Assembly: GCF_000208745.1 (NCBI RefSeq)
Contig: NC_030850.1
Location: 13,416,047 to 13,480,046, forward strand
Source: Theobroma cacao
Lineage: Eukaryota; Streptophyta; Magnoliopsida; Malvales; Malvaceae
Reading direction: 5' to 3'
Length of the DNA stretch: 64,000 bases
In this document: positions 11,991 to 25,499 of the stretch, piece by piece
Layout: the number at the start of each line of letters is the position of its first letter
Position numbering within the stretch: position 1 is the stretch's first letter
Made by a program: the position numbers and the translations under genes
Notes under the pieces: model-generated
What the model saw: the letters and a program-made list of their open reading frames with translations, nothing else
Databases searched by the model: none
Told to the model about the DNA's origin: nothing

Positions 11991-13160
11991 ATGTCACATA
12001 TCCTTCAACCCCCTTAATTAAATCAAATAAATTAGAATTTTTTTTTAAATTTCACTAAAAATTTTCTAGATGTTTTCCAATAAAAGTGGATTTGTGGATT
12101 TGTTCTATTTTCTTCAAACCTAATAACATCATGTGGTTTTATTGTGGGAATAAATATGGTGAGAAATAAACAAGAGATGAATATATGCATATGGATGCAA
12201 ATATGTCATGTGCATGAATGCAAGAAATGCAATGATGCTTTGATGAATGGATGAGGCACTATATAATGAAATGCCTTTAAAATGCAAGAAAGTTTAAACA
12301 TTGTACACGTAGTGCGAGTACAATAAAAACCATATTGTTAAAAATCATGTAAAGTGAGAAGTGAAAAATTTATTCAAAACTAAAATCCTTTTTTTTTCTG
12401 AAAGGAATGAAAGAAACGAAATATCCATTTTATTTCTCTTTTCATTTCTATCGAAATGGAAGACCCTTATCTCCTTTTTATTTCTTTGCTATTTTCAATG
12501 AGAAAAAAGAATTGAAAGAAATATATGATTTTTTATTATTTATTTTTTATTTTCATAATTTTTCAAAGGACAAGAAATAAAAGAAAAGACTTTATTTGTT
12601 TATCAAAATAGAGAGAGTGGGAAGTGTTCTTTCACGTGTTCCTAATCAAAGGTACATATTTCACAGTAGGTTTTACCTAGGAGGGGCTACATGTAGTATC
12701 TTACATGATGAGTTTGGATTTGAATAAAGCTAAGAGTTTCCAAATTGTTCCTCACTATCGTCCACTCGAACTAGTAAGGCACCCCAATCTTTACCCATTA
12801 CAAGCTTCAAGCGAACTAGGTTTAATCTAAGTGGGAGTCTTCACTAGCCCATACGAAAGTTATCACTTCACGAGAGTGTAGCTACTAAACTCCCTCATAA
12901 CAAAGGATACAACCCGGATAGAAGGCTCATGCATGAATGCAAATTGTGTCATGTGTGTAAAGGAACAGACTGACCTTTAACGAATCCTTTCATGTCCCTC
13001 TATCTTAGAATCCTTTCATGTAAAGGAATAAAATAACAATAATGAAACAATAAATGCACCAAACAATAATGCACAAAATGAATGCTTGAGATTTAAAGAA
13101 ACACTAAATTATTTAAAGTTTAGGATAACATATGATTAATTAATGGCTCGACTCTCAAAG

Positions 13161-13180
13161 AGTCCCCAGTGGAGTAGCCA
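13161..13180 (-). other. Primer-binding site of the Tat-type element
   Basis: On the minus strand it reads TGGCTACTCCACTGGGGACT, two bases inside the LTR edge at 13183. It resembles the TGGCGACTC type of primer-binding site, matching the 3' end of tRNA-Arg, used by Tat/Ogre elements, with one substitution near the start. This fixes the orientation as minus. Confidence 0.75.
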
Positions 13181-13182
13181 TC

Positions 13183-14200
13183 TGTTGTAATGTGCGGGTT
13201 TGGGAACTTGTCCTCTAAACGTGGAAAACTAAGGAGTTGCCACCAATCTTTTTTATCTAGATGCCATTAGTCACCTATTGACTCTATTCTAATCGACGAG
13301 GTCTTAAATTAATTTTAGATCCGTTAAAAGAACGACAAATTGGTCTATGTGTTTCAGAACTAGGTTCGGGAGTACGATTGTGCACAGGGAAGGATTAACA
13401 CCTCTGTGATGCCTATTCCACGAATGGTACTATTTAATCATATGTTATCCTAAACTAGTGACTTTATTCTTATGTTTCCCTAATTATGGTTTATTTATTT
13501 TATCTTTTATTTTTTTAACAAATCAAAATATTTTATTTGGATTTACAAGTGTAGTGTACACATGATGTAATTACGAAATGTATGGCATAAAATTTGAATA
13601 ATGCCAGATGAAAACCTTTTATTGAAGATATTTCTCAAATTCGTCCATCATACTGGTAGAATCCGAAGATACTCTCTCACCTAAGGAAATACCTCAGAAA
13701 CTTACCTTCACAAATTTACTGAGTAAATCCCATATCGACGTAGTTGTTTGCAAATAAAAACAATATTTTCATGAATGCAATCCTACTACAATCGGAAGCC
13801 TTTATCAAAGATATTCGTCGAGTCTTCTCATCGTACTAGTGGGACTTGGAAGTATCTTTTCACCTAGAAATTTTTTCAAAGAAACTCGCCTTCGCAAACT
13901 CCTTCGAAAAGTCCCATCATTGAGACTTTGACTCGTGCACATGATACATCTACATGCTATGACATTTAATGATGCAGTGATGATGTGTAATATGCCCATA
14001 AATTTCAATATTTGTTTATTAACCTTCCTACAACTCTTTTGTTATTTCTTTGAAATTTCTTTTTGTTATTTTTCCTTGTATGCATATATATCAAGGATAA
14101 ACATGTTATATTTTTTATTTAATTTTATTATATATTTTTTATATCTAAGTATTTATCTATTTTGCTATATAAATTTTCCTTGTTACCTAAATATTATTTT
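13183..14200 (-). repeat. Right (5') LTR copy of the Tat-type element
   Basis: Partner of the copy at 7623-8660, with the same start word and the same order of blocks. Its far end is not defined: similarity to the left copy fades near 14110, and a single N at 14223 could mark an assembly join. The LTR may continue into the AT-rich DNA to the right. Confidence 0.7.
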
Positions 14201-14696
14201 TTAAAACCAAATATCTCATTTCNTTTACGTTATTTTGTTTATCATATACATGGAAATATGGAAGACGTTTTCTCAAACAAGAAAGACAACAAGTTCATCC
14301 GCCAATCAATTTTAGTGTGAATAAGCTTTGAATTGTGGATTAAGTCAAAAGTACTACTTTTGGAGAAGGAAATTCCAGTGTGAATTGTCCTAGGAGCAAA
14401 CTGCTCCCAGTTCTGGATGATCATTGATAGAAATTTTCTATTGTGACAAAATAGATGAATCATACTTTCGTCAACAATGATCTAATGTAGTTTTCATTAT
14501 ATAATAATAATAATAATGGTGTTTATTGAATTTACAATGATCATTTGGGATAATTAATTAATCTAATTTGCAAAATGATTAATAGTTGTATTGGGATTAA
14601 ATTACGATACTATATGATTACAATTCTATTAAATTACTATTACGATATACTATCAGCTTGAATTTTTTTTAATTATTGAAAATCTCTTTTTTATAT

Positions 14697-14731
<35 letters not shown>

Positions 14732-17084
14732 TATTACATTTTCATGTAATTCCTTTCCTTTAGCTAGATTAATTTTTTCATAACTAGATATTATTTTACT
14801 TACTTAGTTTTATTTTTTTTTGCCAAATATTTATTTATTTCTCTCATATATTTTTATTTTTAACCTATATCTACTATTATTTATTTTTTAGATTAGACAT
14901 TCATTTTTTCCTATATATGCATATATTCTATCTAACTAAATCTATCATTTTATAATTAAATATTTATCTATTTCTTTATTTATTTTTTTTGCTTTTTTTC
15001 ACTTTATATTTTTACCTTAACATTTGATAATTTTTCTATATTTTTTCCTTTTATTTTAATTAATCACATACTAAAGTTAATTTATTTTCCCACCAAATAT
15101 TTGAGTCAAGCACAACAAAACCAACGCAGACCAAACCCACAAAGGAGAAGGGTTTACCTTCCTTGGGCTAGAGGGGACCTAAGACAACCAAGCCCGCTTT
15201 AACAGATCTGCTTCCCAAGGCCCACGGAGGCTTACTCAAAACGCATCATTTTGGTGCTTATGCTGCAACTCCCCAAGCGCCCAAAACAATGCCGTTTAAT
15301 TTATGCTTATTCTCTCTTCCCTTCCTAAAACGGTGTTGTTTTCAAATCTCAACCCTAGGTATAAAAGCTTCTCCTTTTTTCTCTCCCCTTCATTTTCCCT
15401 TTTCTTTCTCTCTCTAACGGTAGTGGCTTTCCTTTTTCTCTACCCAATTCTTTCCTTCCTCTTTTCTCTCTCTTCTTTTCTTAACCACAGTCTGATAACC
15501 CAAAAACGAAACCACTGAAACCCTAAACTCCCTGAACTTTCCCTTTTCTTCGACTAGAAAACGTTACAAAACCCTAAAATCCTTAACCCTTCGAAAGCTA
15601 GAAAACCTCCAAAACTATTTCTCATGATTTCTTAAAATTTTTTTTGGCTACTTTTTTCTTTGATCGCGATTGTGGTGTTTTGGCTGATAGGAACTAGGAT
15701 CTTTTTGTGGTTTTAGGGTTTTCAGAAAACAAGAAAAGTTTTTGGGGTTTCTATTTTGGGTTCTTGGCTACTAGAGATTTTTAGGTTGGTTGCTAGGGTT
15801 TTTTTCTTTCTTCGTTTTGCAGATTCAGCTCCCCCTTCGAATTTAGGAAGAGGGCAACTTTATAGCTGCTCTTTTTGAGTGTTGGGTGCTAAGTGCCACT
15901 TGTGCTCTCCTAGCCTCACGACGCTTCTGCTAGATGCGAATTGGCAGGGTGGTATTATCCTTGGCAAGGTGCAAAACGCATCCTGCTGAACTGGTTCTTT
16001 TCTTCTTTTCTCTTTTTTATTTTTTTATTTTTTATATCTTTTTTTTATTTTTTTCTTGCAATTCTAGAATGTTCTTCATCTCAACTAGTTTTAACCTTGG
16101 CTTAATCTTGTTTTAGCCAATTTGATTCGTTTTAGTTTAAGTTTGATTACGTGGGCCTGTTTGCTAGTAACAGGCTTAATCATTGGGTCCTGTGACTCCC
16201 ATACCAGTTCAACATTACCATGGCCCAAACAGTTTTATAATACTAGGACCAAGTTTGAGACTTCAAAGATCACTGCACTCTTAAATAACTCTGCTATAAA
16301 ATAAAGTAATGAAACAAAAATGATAAATAATAAATAAATAAAAGATAAAAGATAAAGGATAAAGTAACAATAATAAAAATAAAATAAATAAGAAAACAAA
16401 AATTCATATAAACATAAATATTAACTACATATACATAAAAATATAATGTCCACAACACGTTAAGGACTTGTTCCTATGCATATATTTTGAAACATTGAAA
16501 CACAAACACATATATACGAAACAGTACATGCATTTGTCAAACTATTTAAATGTAAATCCCTTACTTTAATGCCACCTTTATACAAGCAAGACCACCTAGT
16601 TAGTTCCTTTAGCTAAAGGACCTTGGAGCTTCAATGGAATCTATAATTCAACTAATGCACCAAGTCAACAAACAAACATAAATCCTATACACTCCCAAGC
16701 TCATTTCTATTCACCATCATTTTCACCAAACCTCAACTTAGCTTAGAAACTTCTCTAACAATACAATCCACCTACCACTTACTCATTTGAACCTTGTACT
16801 TACCTTGGTGAGCTAGCCTTAGAAGACTTAATTCAAAAACCTTAACACCTAAGAAAAAATCACAATTCTCTAAGTGAGAGAATTTAAATTTGAAAATTGA
16901 TCGATAATAACATTGAAATAATGAAAACCTCACCTTAATTGGTTCAAACTTGAGTTTAAATTTTGCCTTGGTTTGGTTGGGAGAGGAATTGGGAAAAGGG
17001 AAGAGGTGTTAGCCTCAAGTTGAAGAAAGAATGAAATGGGCATTCAACCGAAGTCTCTTTTACTTTTAGCACTTTTCACCTCAA
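14201..17084. other. AT-rich LTR-like DNA with a promoter-like block
   Basis: No coding region found. It holds a (TA)n microsatellite at about 14691-14732. A richer block at 15110-15960 contains GCCGTTTAA and AAAACGGTG words, a TATA-like GTATAAAAGC at about 15359, a long CT-rich stretch, and several AACCCTAA words. This is the pattern of a plant 5' leader or an LTR U3-R region in plus orientation. T-rich runs follow to 16070, then A-rich runs of the AATAAATAA type at 16310-16400. I cannot assign it to a named family. Confidence 0.4.
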
Positions 17085-17293
17085 GTATCTTTACTTTTAG
17101 ACAAGTGTCGATACTTTCCATGTTCTCTAAGGCAATCTGACCACTAATGTATCAAACCTTTAAAATATCATACTTTTCACATAGAATGCTCCCCATGGTG
17201 TTCTGTCTTCTAAGTATCGATACTTTTCACACAAAATGCTCCCTTAAGCATTTTGTCTTTAAAGTATTTATACATGTTTTAAGGTACTGATAC
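17085..17293. repeat. Array of GTATCGATAC-like decamers beside copia C
   Basis: Copies start at 17085, 17105, 17149, about 17165, 17214 (GTATCGATAC, perfect), 17264 and 17284. Pair spacing is 20 bp in two clear cases. Pairs recur every 50-65 bp. Several are followed by TTTTCAC. The array lies just beyond the 3' end of the minus-strand copia C pol, where its 3' LTR would be. Confidence 0.8.
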
Positions 17294-17479
17294 TTTTGCA
17301 ATAAAATTCAAATTTTCTAGCCAAAGCCTAACCTTTTTAACTCTATCCTTCCTCCCTTGTCCCATTTAACTTAAAACCTTTATCACATACAATTTTTTAC
17401 AAAAATCTCGTTATTAGTTTCAATTACGTAGGTTCTTTCAAGCTCATCAAGTAAGTTTTATAAATTTGCCCTTGCATAA

Positions 17480-20340
17480 AAATCGAGGGTTTCATAGTGG
17501 AACTATTAGTAACACCTATTTTGGATAGTGATGAAATATGGATTTCGATGGAGGTTATGTTAAGGCACTTGTAAGTTGATGGGAGCTAGGAATTGATAGT
17601 TAATTGACCTTGAGTGACTTTCTCTCTAACAAAGAAGTAGTAATGTGCAAGATGTTTCATTCAAGTGTTAAACATTGGATTTATGCAGGTATAAGTGGCA
17701 CTTTGATTATCACAATAAATTACCGGAGTAGATTTGATTTGTTGGTGTAATTCAGATAACAGCTATTGAATCCAAGTGAGTTTAGAGACAGATGCTACAA
17801 TAGCTCGATACTCAACCTTTATGGAAGATCTGGCAACTGTTTTCTGCTTCTTAGAGCTCCACAAGATAGGTGTGATGCCACAATAGATAATATAAGTTGA
17901 GGTGGAAGTTCTATTATTAAAGTTTCCTGCCCAATTAGAGTTTGAAAGCACTGTAAGTGTAGGCTAACAATCTTTTGTGATGAAAACGCCAAGAAATAAA
18001 GTTGACTTCAAATATTTGAGAACTCTGTTAAGGGTTGAATGATGTTGTTGAGTTGGTTTGTGTATGAAGTGAGAGAGCTTATTAACAGTAAAACTGATGT
18101 CTGGTCTAATAAGTGAAAGGTATTGAAAGGAACCAACAATTTTTCTGAATTCTTGAGGGTCAAAAGCCACAAAATCATCAGTAAGTTTCAATGCGACAGT
18201 CGTGGACAATAGTGTGATGGGATCCTTTGCACCGTCCATGTTTATTCTATGAAGTATATCAATGATGTACTTATGTTGAGATAGAAAAAAAGAAAAAAGA
18301 CCCTTTGTAGTAGGCACAACTTCCTAAAAGGTAGTTTAAGAGCCCAAGTCTTTTTCAAAGAATCTATGAGATAAATCATGAACAAACTCTAACAAGAAAT
18401 ATAAGTTATTGCCTGTGAGAATCAAATCATCTACATAGACAAGCATGAAGGTTGTAACGTTTTCTATGCAATAGATGAAGAGTGAGATATTTGCAATGAG
18501 TTATGAAAGCCATATGAGATGTGAAAGGAGCATAAAGCTATATACTATAGGCCCGTGGAGCGTGTTTGTGGCCATAGAAACCTTTTTGAGTTTACAAATA
18601 TAATGTGGATGATATTGATCATAAATACTGGAGGTTGTTTTATATAAACCTCTTCAATGAAATCTCCTTGAAGAAATGCATTATGGACTTCAAGTTGATG
18701 ATGAGGTCAATTTTTAAAAGCTGCGATACTCATCACTAGTCTGACAGTAATATATAGATTTAATAACTTGATTGAATGTCTCATTGTAATAAAGCACTAG
18801 TCGTTGGTGGAAACATTTGGTAACAAGTTTGGTCTTGTATCTAGAAATGGATCCGCGTTTCACTTTATTATGAAAACTAATCTGTAACCTACCACATTTT
18901 TGTTGTGAGGTTTAGCTACCAATTCCCATTCCCAAGTGTCACTGCTATGCAAAGCAGTAATTTCTTCAAGCATGGCTTGTTTCCATTGTGTATCTTTTAT
19001 GGTAGTGGTGGCACAAGAAGGTTAAATGCTTGGTGGCCAAATGAATTTGTTTGGGTTTGAAGATTTTATTTTGTGACCTTGATAACATTGGATGAGTTCT
19101 TTGAATAACAAATTCATAAACAATAAGATTTGAACAAGGAAAAGGATTGGAATGTACCTTAGTAGCTAAGGGTGATGGAGAAGCATCAGTAATGAAGCTT
19201 GCCACTTGCTATGGAGATGGAACTAGTGTTTGACGTGCAAAGATTGCTGATATAGGGGTGTAAAAAGGTATATCAGTTGTGGTTAGCCATTCAAAGGATG
19301 CAACATGAGACTTATCAACTGAATTTGAGATTTCTGAAAAGGGAAAATGTGTTTAAAGCGAAAATGTGTTTTTATCAAGTAGAATATGTCGTAAGGTGAA
19401 TACCTTGTTTGTGTGACAGTATCTAGACATAAGTAAGAACTTTGATGTTTAGAATACCCAAGGAAAACACATGGTCTGGACTTTTGGCCATAATTATGTG
19501 CAGTGTAAGGTTTCAACCATGGATAGCATAAACACCTAAACACCTTAAACTTGTGTTAATTAGGTTGTTGATGCAATAGTCTTTCATATGGGATTTATTA
19601 TTTAAAACAGTAGAAGGTAGCTCATTTATCAGATACACAACTATAATGAATGCATATATCAGACCAGAATTTGAGGCATAAATGCTTGATGCAGTAAGGT
19701 AAGCCCAATTTCTACTATGCTTCTACATATTCTTTCAATTATTGTATTGTGTTGTGGTGTGTTAAGAGGTGTTTGAAGATCTTTGATACCAAGATAACTG
19801 AAATAAAGCTTCAATGCATCATATTCACCACCATAATTTGAGTAAACAAAAGTAATAGAGAATGCAAAATGTTATTCAATCATAGTTCTAAACTTAGGAA
19901 ACAGTATATAAATATTAGACTTACATTTCAGAGGAAATAACCAAGTATATCTAGTAAAGTGAATATTGAAAAAAGAAACAAAATATCTAAAACCATCAAT
20001 TGAGGAAATAATGTGCTGAATGACCATACCACGAATCATAGGATGGAGGCAATATCAAACATTCTTGTTTAAACAGATTGGAATTGGCACGACTTTCCAA
20101 GCAAATTAAGCAAGCCATTGCAACAAGTTTTTACAGTGTAAAGAACCTTAATATCCCAACCCCTTGAACTTGAAGTTCGTTTGATCGACAAAGTTTATAA
20201 GAGGTTCAAGAAAAGAACATGACGTTGTGTTCCAAAGGATAAATAGATGTTCTAGGATTACGAGAAACGAAATGATCAGGAGATGCGAGAAGAAGCAGAT
20301 CAAAGTCATTGACAGAAGAGTGATCGGTTTCACACGTCTT
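17480..20340 (-). pseudogene. Decayed copia pol (integrase to RNase H), element C
   Basis: Minus-strand Ty1/copia remnant. From the 5' side: a weak integrase core region up to about 20340; the integrase C-terminal part at 19283-19543 (RCLCYPWLKPY, KSRPCVFLGYS); reverse transcriptase with an intact catalytic YVDDL at 18423-18437; the RT C-terminal part at 17964-18317 (FRKIVGSFQYLSLIRPDISF); RNase H at 17763-17951 (WSSKKQKTVARSSIKVEYRA) continuing with CDNQSATYTCINPMF and ending near 17480 with a KIGVTN-like tail. Several frameshifts separate these pieces, so it is inactive. This copia type differs from A, D and E in its RT sequence. Confidence 0.88.
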
Positions 20341-23300
20341 TAAGCACGTAGAGAGGCACCCGAATTATAACAATAAGATTTCGCAGGTAGCTTCCAAAGC
20401 ATATCAACGACGATGTCAAAAGGAAAAAAGGTCCTTGCCCTGGGCCCTCTTTAACTTGTTCATAATGTCCTATTCTTCAATGGCTTCACCTTGACTACCA
20501 TAGTGCAATCACCATTTCCCACGGTGTAGACTAGAAAGCCCTTTAAGTGGAGTAAGAAACCAATCCAGGATATACCATTAAAGATGGGGGGTTTTAGTGG
20601 ACAAATATGATATTCAAAAAATTGAATTAATTTTAGTAAATTATTTATATTATGAAACTATATAGATATTAATAAAAATTACAATTATAACCCAAAGTTT
20701 AAATAATTTTTAACCTTTACATCCAATAGAAGTAACCATAACATGTTTTATAAATAAATCCATAAATCAACATGAAATGGATAAAACGAACATCTTAAAA
20801 CTTCCGTCTAATTTTTACCATTAAAAAAGACCTCATCAATATCACTTATTTTTTTTTGAATATTATCTTATTTAGGAAATTGAATTAATTTTAAGAATGT
20901 TAATCAATTAACTCAATCTTTAAAAATTTGTATTATTTCAAAATTTTCATGCTAGCCTATTAAATTTTTTTTTTTTACTCTTTTATAACAATTGATTCCA
21001 TTACTTGTGCATAGCAAAGGATGGCTTGATCAATTATTATCATTATTTTTACAAAAGAATATCAAAAGTATTATACATATTAGAGACAAAATTTAACATA
21101 AGTAAAACTAGTTGTGAAGCCATGCCTTTTGTCCCATTAGTCCTTAAAATACTTAATTTGGCAAACTAATGAAGTCAATATATATATATATATTACAAAA
21201 AAAAAGTACCAAAATTTTTTTGTGCTTTTGAAGAAGTCCAACGAGGAAAGCAGGGGCGAATCTAGTGGAACCTTGGCCCATAAGCTATTGCAAATCTCAT
21301 AAATTCATCATTTTAATCCTTTACATCCACATTAAAAGGGATAAATTATATATGTATATATAATTGAGAATACTCATGTTTTTCATGGACATATGACATG
21401 ATATTGGCTCCAATAATATATCTGTAATGGTGGTGATTAGGATGTTTTGATAGTTGCTCCTGTGCAGGGACGTTGGGATAGGTTGTGCGAGTTCAGTTTG
21501 TGTAATGTGCAGATAGTGTGTGATATAGTCTTTTGTTTGTACAGAACATTTGTAAGACTAGGTTGAGTTGGGATGAACCTGAGCTGGGTGAGTGACATCA
21601 GGCGCATTGTGTGATGGGTGAGAAGATGCAGCTGCAGGTGCAACCTGGCCATTATAGTTTAATGTCTAGTATACACTGTGACACTATGGAGAGGTCCTGT
21701 GCCTTTGTTGTGTTCTACTGCAACAACACCTATGGAGGGTAGTTTTTGTATAGATTTTAAGCAATGAAATCTGAAGATGAGATTTTCAAATATATATGTT
21801 ATATATATATGGACAACATTTAGATTTTACCAGTTTGTTGAAGGAGTGGGGGATTGTTGAGACTTGATAGGTTGATTTGCCTTGATATTTATGACACAGC
21901 TCCTGTTTATAATGATCTTAAAAATACTACAAGCTTTTGTTCAGTCCCAAGTTTACAGTCCGGATCTGATGTATTTCGGGTCATGCAGAGCCTAGCCCAC
22001 ATAGAAAGACCAATCCATGTGATCTGGTAATTTTTGTTATTTTCTTCATGAGCAGGTTCTTCAATTATAATTGTGTACAATGTTTGTAACTTTGTAATGT
22101 GCATGAGACAATTCCATATTGACGCATAAGCTGGGTTATGACTCAATCCCAATTATAAAGCTAAATTCACTGATGGTCGGCGGTGGTTCTCATTTCTAAG
22201 GTGCAAAAGTCTTTCATTGACCATCATAACATCATAATCTAAAATATAATTTTTTAAAAAGGACACATATATTATACACTCATAGCCTTATCTCAGCCAA
22301 ATATTCAAGATTTTTCTTCTATAATCAATGGATTAATGGTGTTTGTCATTTTACATGTGAAATGTGCAACATATAATATCTTCTTGTGTTAGAATTATAT
22401 TATGTAAATTAAATATAATCATTTTCATTGTTAGAGATATATGTATAAGAATTTACACTGAAGGCATTCTAAGCTAAATTAGCCACTTGTATGCATAAAT
22501 GTTAGCACGCTCTATATATCAATATGCATATGATTATTTAAATTTTAAGTTATTATACATAAAGCCATAGTAAACTCAATTAGTATATATATTTATTTAA
22601 TTGAATTTTATGAAGTCTCAAACTAAAAGTTACTCAACAAATAGTGGATTTGAAAACCCTGACTTGTAAATTAGTGACTATCTGATTTTTCTTTTGCCAG
22701 TGAGGAAATTGCCAATGGATACATATATACTTAAGCCTTTGTGAAACAAATGACATGAAAAAAGAAAGAAAGAAAACGCAAAAGTTTCAACAGTATTGTT
22801 AGAAGAAGAAAAAATCTTATTCTATCGAACTCTCCTTTAACAGATTATTAGAGTTTCAGTTTTGTAAATTAAGATTTTCTCTTTTGCCTAATAAGTATAA
22901 GTTAATAACTTTTCTCGTAAATAAAAAATAAAAAGAAAATATGTAAACAGAAAATCTGAGTTCAGGATTCGAGACAAAAGATTGTCCGAATCCAAAAAAT
23001 TGCAAATTACAATGAAACATTCATCAAGATTTAGATATGGTCCCCTCCCAAGTGTGATGAGAGCTAAAACATTCCTTAAGTTTCACTCCCCAACACCGGT
23101 CGGATTTCTTGGTCTCATTCCCTTTCTCAAGACAAATGCTCCTCCAAAGCCTATTGAAAACGTTTTTGTTTGAATAAATTAATTACCATATTCCCAATGT
23201 GCTGTAGTCAAAATGATGAGCAAAAGGTAATGTGGTTAGGGTTTCTTGCGGCACTGCTTTACTTGCACAGCTGGCCGACAAGTGGCACCATCATCCTTGT

Positions 23301-25499
23301 ATATTTTTCCATACTTGCAATTTTTCTATATTAACTTACTGCTTTCCCATCACAAATTCACTTTATCTAATTTCAAAATTTATATTCTTAACATAAATTA
23401 GAAAATATAACTTCGTTATCTAAAAATAATGTATTTTCTTTTATCAAATATGAAAATTATACTATTAAAGTGGTAATAAAAAAATTACCTCCTTTAAGTT
23501 GAGGCCAACATATACTAGTTGAACATATGAGCAAACCTTAATTGCATCCCATTGTTTTATTATTTAAGTGGCACAAGATTGAGGCATAGATAAAATATAA
23601 CAGAGGAAATATGAATATAGCTAAGGCTAAGGGTAAATAATCTAAGACCCTTCCTAGCTAGTCATAAATTTAGCTTAGCTACCAAATGAGATTATATTTA
23701 TAAAGTAGATTGAACATTTTCTGATGTTCTAAGACGATGTAATTAGATGATGTAACAAAATTAATGATTTTATTAAGATTATCTGAGCTTAACCTTGCAA
23801 CTATATATATCTCATATTTTGATATGTGTTGTTAAATTTTAAAACTTATATCCAACTTAAAACAATTGATTTTATAAATATAGGATGCAGGAAGGAACCA
23901 CTGAACGGGATAACACCTGTTCTAATATTATCATGTTAATTTTAGATGATCAATCAATCTAAAATCAATTGTTACATAATGCTTTTATTACCTTTCTAAT
24001 CCTCTGCATTTGATACACAATTGCCAAGTATTGTAGTGTATATACCAAAAGACTTGTTTGTCGACCAACTCAGCAAAATGCTACACTTAGTATATACTTC
24101 TTACTTTTAATGTTTACTTAAACTTAATTTTCAAACCAAAAGGTAAAATGCATCTGGACACAGAAGTTTTGTTTTTGAAGGATTATAAAGTTAAAGTTTT
24201 GAATATCATAAGAATAACAACATATAATTTTACTTCATTATTGTGTATTCATCACAGTTGGTGCTGTTTGTTAGTAATTTTTGCTCTCTTTTTTTAAAAA
24301 TGAATTTTGTTTTCATTTCATATAAATAAATAAATAAATAAATAAAGTGATAAAAGTAAGAGAAAAAAAAAACACTCTTCCCCATAATTAAGTAACAGAG
24401 AAACATTGAAAACTGAATTAATGAGCAATTTATAAATCAATTGTTCTGAGAATTGAGTGCATTAATTCTTTGAGCAAAGCATTAACTAAAAGTACAATTT
24501 ATTAAATTGGCTTTAGTTTGCTTCAATGATGAGTTTGCTATAAACTTAATTAACATGCTGACCCTACAACTAGTCCTAAGTCCTAACTACAATTTGTTAT
24601 CAGCCATTAGAAAGCGAAAGCCTTAACAATGATTAATCAAAGGCCAGCATGAGGGCTACAAATGAAAAGCGTTAAAGCTCCTCATTCATACCGTCATGAT
24701 TTCATGAAGTGGGTAAGAAAGAGTAGGGGAAATGAGATGCAAAACGCCCATATTATATATTTATATCAACAACAATAGTGTAATATTCTAGATATATACA
24801 TCATTTTGGAGCCGACCTCTGGCACGGCGTTGCAGTGCTTTAAACGAGAGAGTGGGCCTGCTATGCTTGGGTAGGTAGATCCATATCCATAGCCACAGGC
24901 ATATGCTTAAAGCAACCCTTGAAGTCATCATCAGATGCATGCACAAAATCAGAAGGCATGAATCATCACTATTCCCCTACTACTATAATATATATAGACA
25001 TATCTCCTGTAAAAAGAAACCTTTCCTAGAGCTAGAAACATTTCCAGGAGGTTAACGTATAGCTTCATTATATATGTTGCTAATTTACTAAAGCCTAGAT
25101 AAAAAACTTGGAAGACCTAGCTATAGGGGCTAATGTTTACATTTGCTTTAAAATAGTTAGACAGCATTCAAAATGAATCAAGAAAAGGAAAACTGAATAG
25201 ATTATTACATTTTTCTTGGCATTTATAAGTAGGATAAAGAAACGACGAAAAGAAAGAGATGCCTAATAAAATTTTCAGCTATTCAATGGAGCACTACGAA
25301 TTTTCTATGCAATGACTTGCCCTGGATGAAACACCAGAGTTATAAAGAAAACAAAACTTTCAGTACGGAATATGGGGAGTAATCCTTTTGATTTTGATTC
25401 AAAACTCATACATTTGTAATTCAGATATATCAAGCAGAACTCTTATACAGTGAATATTCTTTCTTTTGTTTGTCTAGAGTTTTACAATGAAGAAAAGCC
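20341..25499. other. Long non-coding AT-rich interval
   Basis: No convincing gene. At 21843-21855 a plus-strand purine run (GGAGTGGGGGATT) directly precedes TGTTGAGACTTG, which looks like a polypurine tract and the start of a 3' LTR in plus orientation. No pol upstream supports it. Reading frames at 21437-21652 and 21907-22152 are not recognisable. A 59-codon frame at 22994-23173 is basic but matches no peptide family I know. A TAAA-type microsatellite lies at about 24324-24346. Confidence 0.5.

Larger units (their letters stand above)
7623..14200 (-). mobile_element. Gag-only Tat/Ogre-type LTR retrotransposon, no pol
   Basis: Two similar LTR pieces begin with TGTTGTAA at 7623 and 13183 and stay alignable for about 1 kb each. 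Between them, on the minus strand, lie a primer-binding site next to the right copy, a leader, and two gag modules (11152-11990 and 9026-10504). No protease, reverse transcriptase, RNase H or integrase sequence is seen anywhere between the LTRs. The gag type, with a core of the form KVPDFEKYDxTKCPKAH, belongs to plant Ty3/gypsy elements of the Tat/Ogre group. Non-autonomous elements carrying only gag are known in plants as TR-GAG elements. This one could be such an element, or an ordinary element that lost pol by deletion. The left LTR loses similarity to the right one near 8660 with no polypurine tract, which favours deletion. The right limit is approximate. Confidence 0.75.

Noticed and set aside
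22982..23173. Small basic frame, possible secreted peptide
   Set aside because: The in-frame start is TTG; from the first ATG (22994 or later) there is no signal peptide and no match to CLE, IDA, CEP, PSK or RALF C-terminal motifs that I can see.
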